In this document: positions 43,768 to 44,778 of the stretch, piece after piece
Numbering within the stretch: position 1 is the stretch's first letter
Layout: each line of letters opens with the position of its first letter
NCBI GenBank assembly: GCA_964642165.1
Contig: CAZXOC010000019.1
Coordinates: forward strand, 1-44,778
Length of the DNA stretch: 44,778 nucleotides
Direction of reading: 5' to 3'
From: CAYRVX01 sp964642165
GTDB taxonomy: Bacteria > Planctomycetota > Phycisphaerae > SM23-33
The notes under the pieces: model-generated
What the model saw: the letters and a program-made list of their open reading frames with translations, nothing else
Told to the model about the DNA's origin: nothing
The model's database searches: none
Made by a program: the position numbers and the translations under genes

Positions 43768-44778
43768 TCACAATCGCTCGGCCAGGATGCCCGCGATCCT
43801 CCCGGCCGCTTGGCCGTCCCACAGCGGCGGCGTCTTGGGCGGGCGGCCCGTTCCCTCCGTCGCCTCGCGGAACGCGGCGAGGATCTTCGCCGGGTCGGTC
43901 CCGACGATGCGGTTCGACCCGATCTCGGCCGTCACCGGGCGCTCGGTGTTCTCCCGGAGGGTCAGGCACGGAACCTTCAGGATGGTAGTCTCTTCCTGAA
44001 TCCCGCCGGAGTCCGTCAGCACCAGCTTCGCCGAGGACATGAGCTTGAGGAAGTCCAGGTAGCCCGCGGGGTCGATCAGCCGCAGGTCGGGCATGGCCTC
44101 CACGCGCCGCCCCAACGCGGACTGCCGCAGGCTCTTCCGCGTTCGCGGGTGGATGGGGAAGACGATGGGCAGCTCCCGCTGGATGGCCTCGAAGGCGTCG
44201 AGCAGCCGGCCGAAGACCGCCGGGTCGTCCACGTTGCTCGGGCGGTGCAGCGTCAGCACGCCGTAGCCGTTCGGCTGGAGGCCCAGCTCCGCCAGGATCG
44301 TGGATTCCTCCGCCTTCGCGCGGTTCTTCAGGAGCGTGTCGATCATGACGTTGCCGACGAAGTGGATCTTCGCGTCGGGCACGCCTTCCCGGCGCAGGTT
44401 GTCCACGCCGCTCTGCTCGGTGCAGAACAGCAGGTCGCTGATCGCGTCGGTCAGCAGGCGGTTGATCTCTTCCGGCATCGCCCGGTCGAAGCTCCGCAGC
44501 CCTGCCTCGACGTGCACCAGCCGGACCCCCAGCTTGACGGCCACCAGGCCGCACGCGATCGTGCTGTTGACGTCCCCGACGACGAGCACCGCGTCCGGGC
44601 GCTGCTCGAGAACGACCGGCTCGAAGGCCTTCATGATCTCCGCCGTCTGCACCGCGTGGCTGGCCGAGCCCACCCCCAGGTTGATGTCCGGCTCGGGGAT
44701 GCCGAGCTGGCGGAAGAACAGGTCGCTCATCCGCTCGTCGTAGTGCTGCCCGGTGTGGACGAGCACCGGCTCGATGCC
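43768..44778 (-). CDS. UDP-N-acetylglucosamine 2-epimerase, non-hydrolysing (cut by window end)
   Basis: This cytosolic GT-B-fold enzyme interconverts UDP-GlcNAc-type and UDP-ManNAc-type sugars. The visible 336 codons include HTGQHYDERMS, HVEAGLRSFDRAMPEE, LTLHRPSNVDD and SSAKLVLTDSGGIQEE, all conserved in WecB/WbpI proteins, with the catalytic acidic residues in place. About 30-40 N-terminal residues lie beyond 44778; the frame stays open to the edge. Given the WbpA/B/D/E set in this window, a WbpI role (2-epimerisation of UDP-GlcNAc(3NAc)A) is plausible, but a plain WecB reaction cannot be excluded. It precedes the exosortase gene on the same strand by 214 bp, which contains TTAACA upstream of GATACG, too weak to call a promoter. 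Confidence 0.92.
   Translation of the reverse strand, partial: GIEPVLVHTGQHYDERMSDLFFRQLGIPEPDINLGVGSASHAVQTAEIMKAFEPVVLEQRPDAVLVVGDVNSTIACGLVAVKLGVRLVHVEAGLRSFDRAMPEEINRLLTDAISDLLFCTEQSGVDNLRREGVPDAKIHFVGNVMIDTLLKNRAKAEESTILAELGLQPNGYGVLTLHRPSNVDDPAVFGRLLDAFEAIQRELPIVFPIHPRTRKSLRQSALGRRVEAMPDLRLIDPAGYLDFLKLMSSAKLVLTDSGGIQEETTILKVPCLTLRENTERPVTAEIGSNRIVGTDPAKILAAFREATEGTGRPPKTPPLWDGQAAGRIAGILAERL

Overview
This is a high-GC window from a Gram-negative-type bacterium. It has an exosortase/PEP-CTERM sorting pair, an XrtA-type polysaccharide deacetylase, an LpxL-like acyltransferase, an IS1634-like transposase remnant and recurrent TAGACT-type -10 boxes. Together these fit Planctomycetota (Phycisphaerae-like) best, but the phylum is an inference and no rRNA or ribosomal marker is present. 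Two runs of exactly 100 N (35144-35243 and 40226-40325) are scaffold gaps, so the window comes from a draft assembly.

Layout. 1-3.9 kb holds housekeeping genes: a YhaM-like HD/OB-fold exoribonuclease on the minus strand, divergent from prolyl-tRNA synthetase and a lipid A-type acyltransferase. At 3.9-5.5 kb lies a polytopic membrane protein with a VanZ-like C-terminus. 5.5-13.8 kb is the sugar-precursor block: a WbpA-like UDP-GlcNAc dehydrogenase (minus), a WbpP-like C4-epimerase, a fused ATP sulfurylase/APS kinase, CysQ, then WbpB-, WbpD- and WbpE-like enzymes. A PAPS-type sulfotransferase (minus) follows. 14.9-26.7 kb is the assembly block: Wzx flippase, pyruvyltransferase, Wzy-like polymerase, five glycosyltransferases, a short polymerase-like fragment and a hexapeptide acetyltransferase. 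26.7-31.8 kb is a mosaic: methyltransferase (minus), a degenerate insertion sequence, a PF02397 initiating sugar-phosphate transferase, a PEP-CTERM protein (minus) and a FabH-like ketosynthase. 31.8-44.8 kb is one minus-strand block: UDP-GlcNAc 2-epimerase (cut by the window end), exosortase fused to EpsI, two tandem giant membrane-anchored TPR proteins, the polysaccharide deacetylase and a SemiSWEET/PQ-loop-like small membrane protein.

How the parts may work together. The WbpA-B-E-D set plus a WbpI/WecB-type 2-epimerase is the known route from UDP-GlcNAc to UDP-diacetamido-dideoxy-uronic acids. Sat-CysC makes PAPS, CysQ removes PAP and a sulfotransferase sits beside them, without CysH or sulfite reductase genes. 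This points to sulfation of a product rather than cysteine synthesis. With pyruvyl-, acetyl- and methyltransferases nearby, the locus most likely makes a heavily decorated, acidic, probably sulfated exopolysaccharide by a Wzx/Wzy route, coupled to exosortase-dependent surface protein export. No Wza/Wzc export or chain-length genes are visible, so they lie elsewhere or are replaced, possibly in part by the TPR proteins.

The items most worth a second look are the PEP-CTERM protein with a Cys/Gln thioester-domain signature behind a good promoter and a structured leader; the tandem ~1,550-residue TPR paralogues with their gaps; the sulfation module; the exosortase-EpsI fusion; the apparent glycosyltransferase/polymerase chimera; and a 39-bp in-frame palindromic insertion in the aminotransferase gene.
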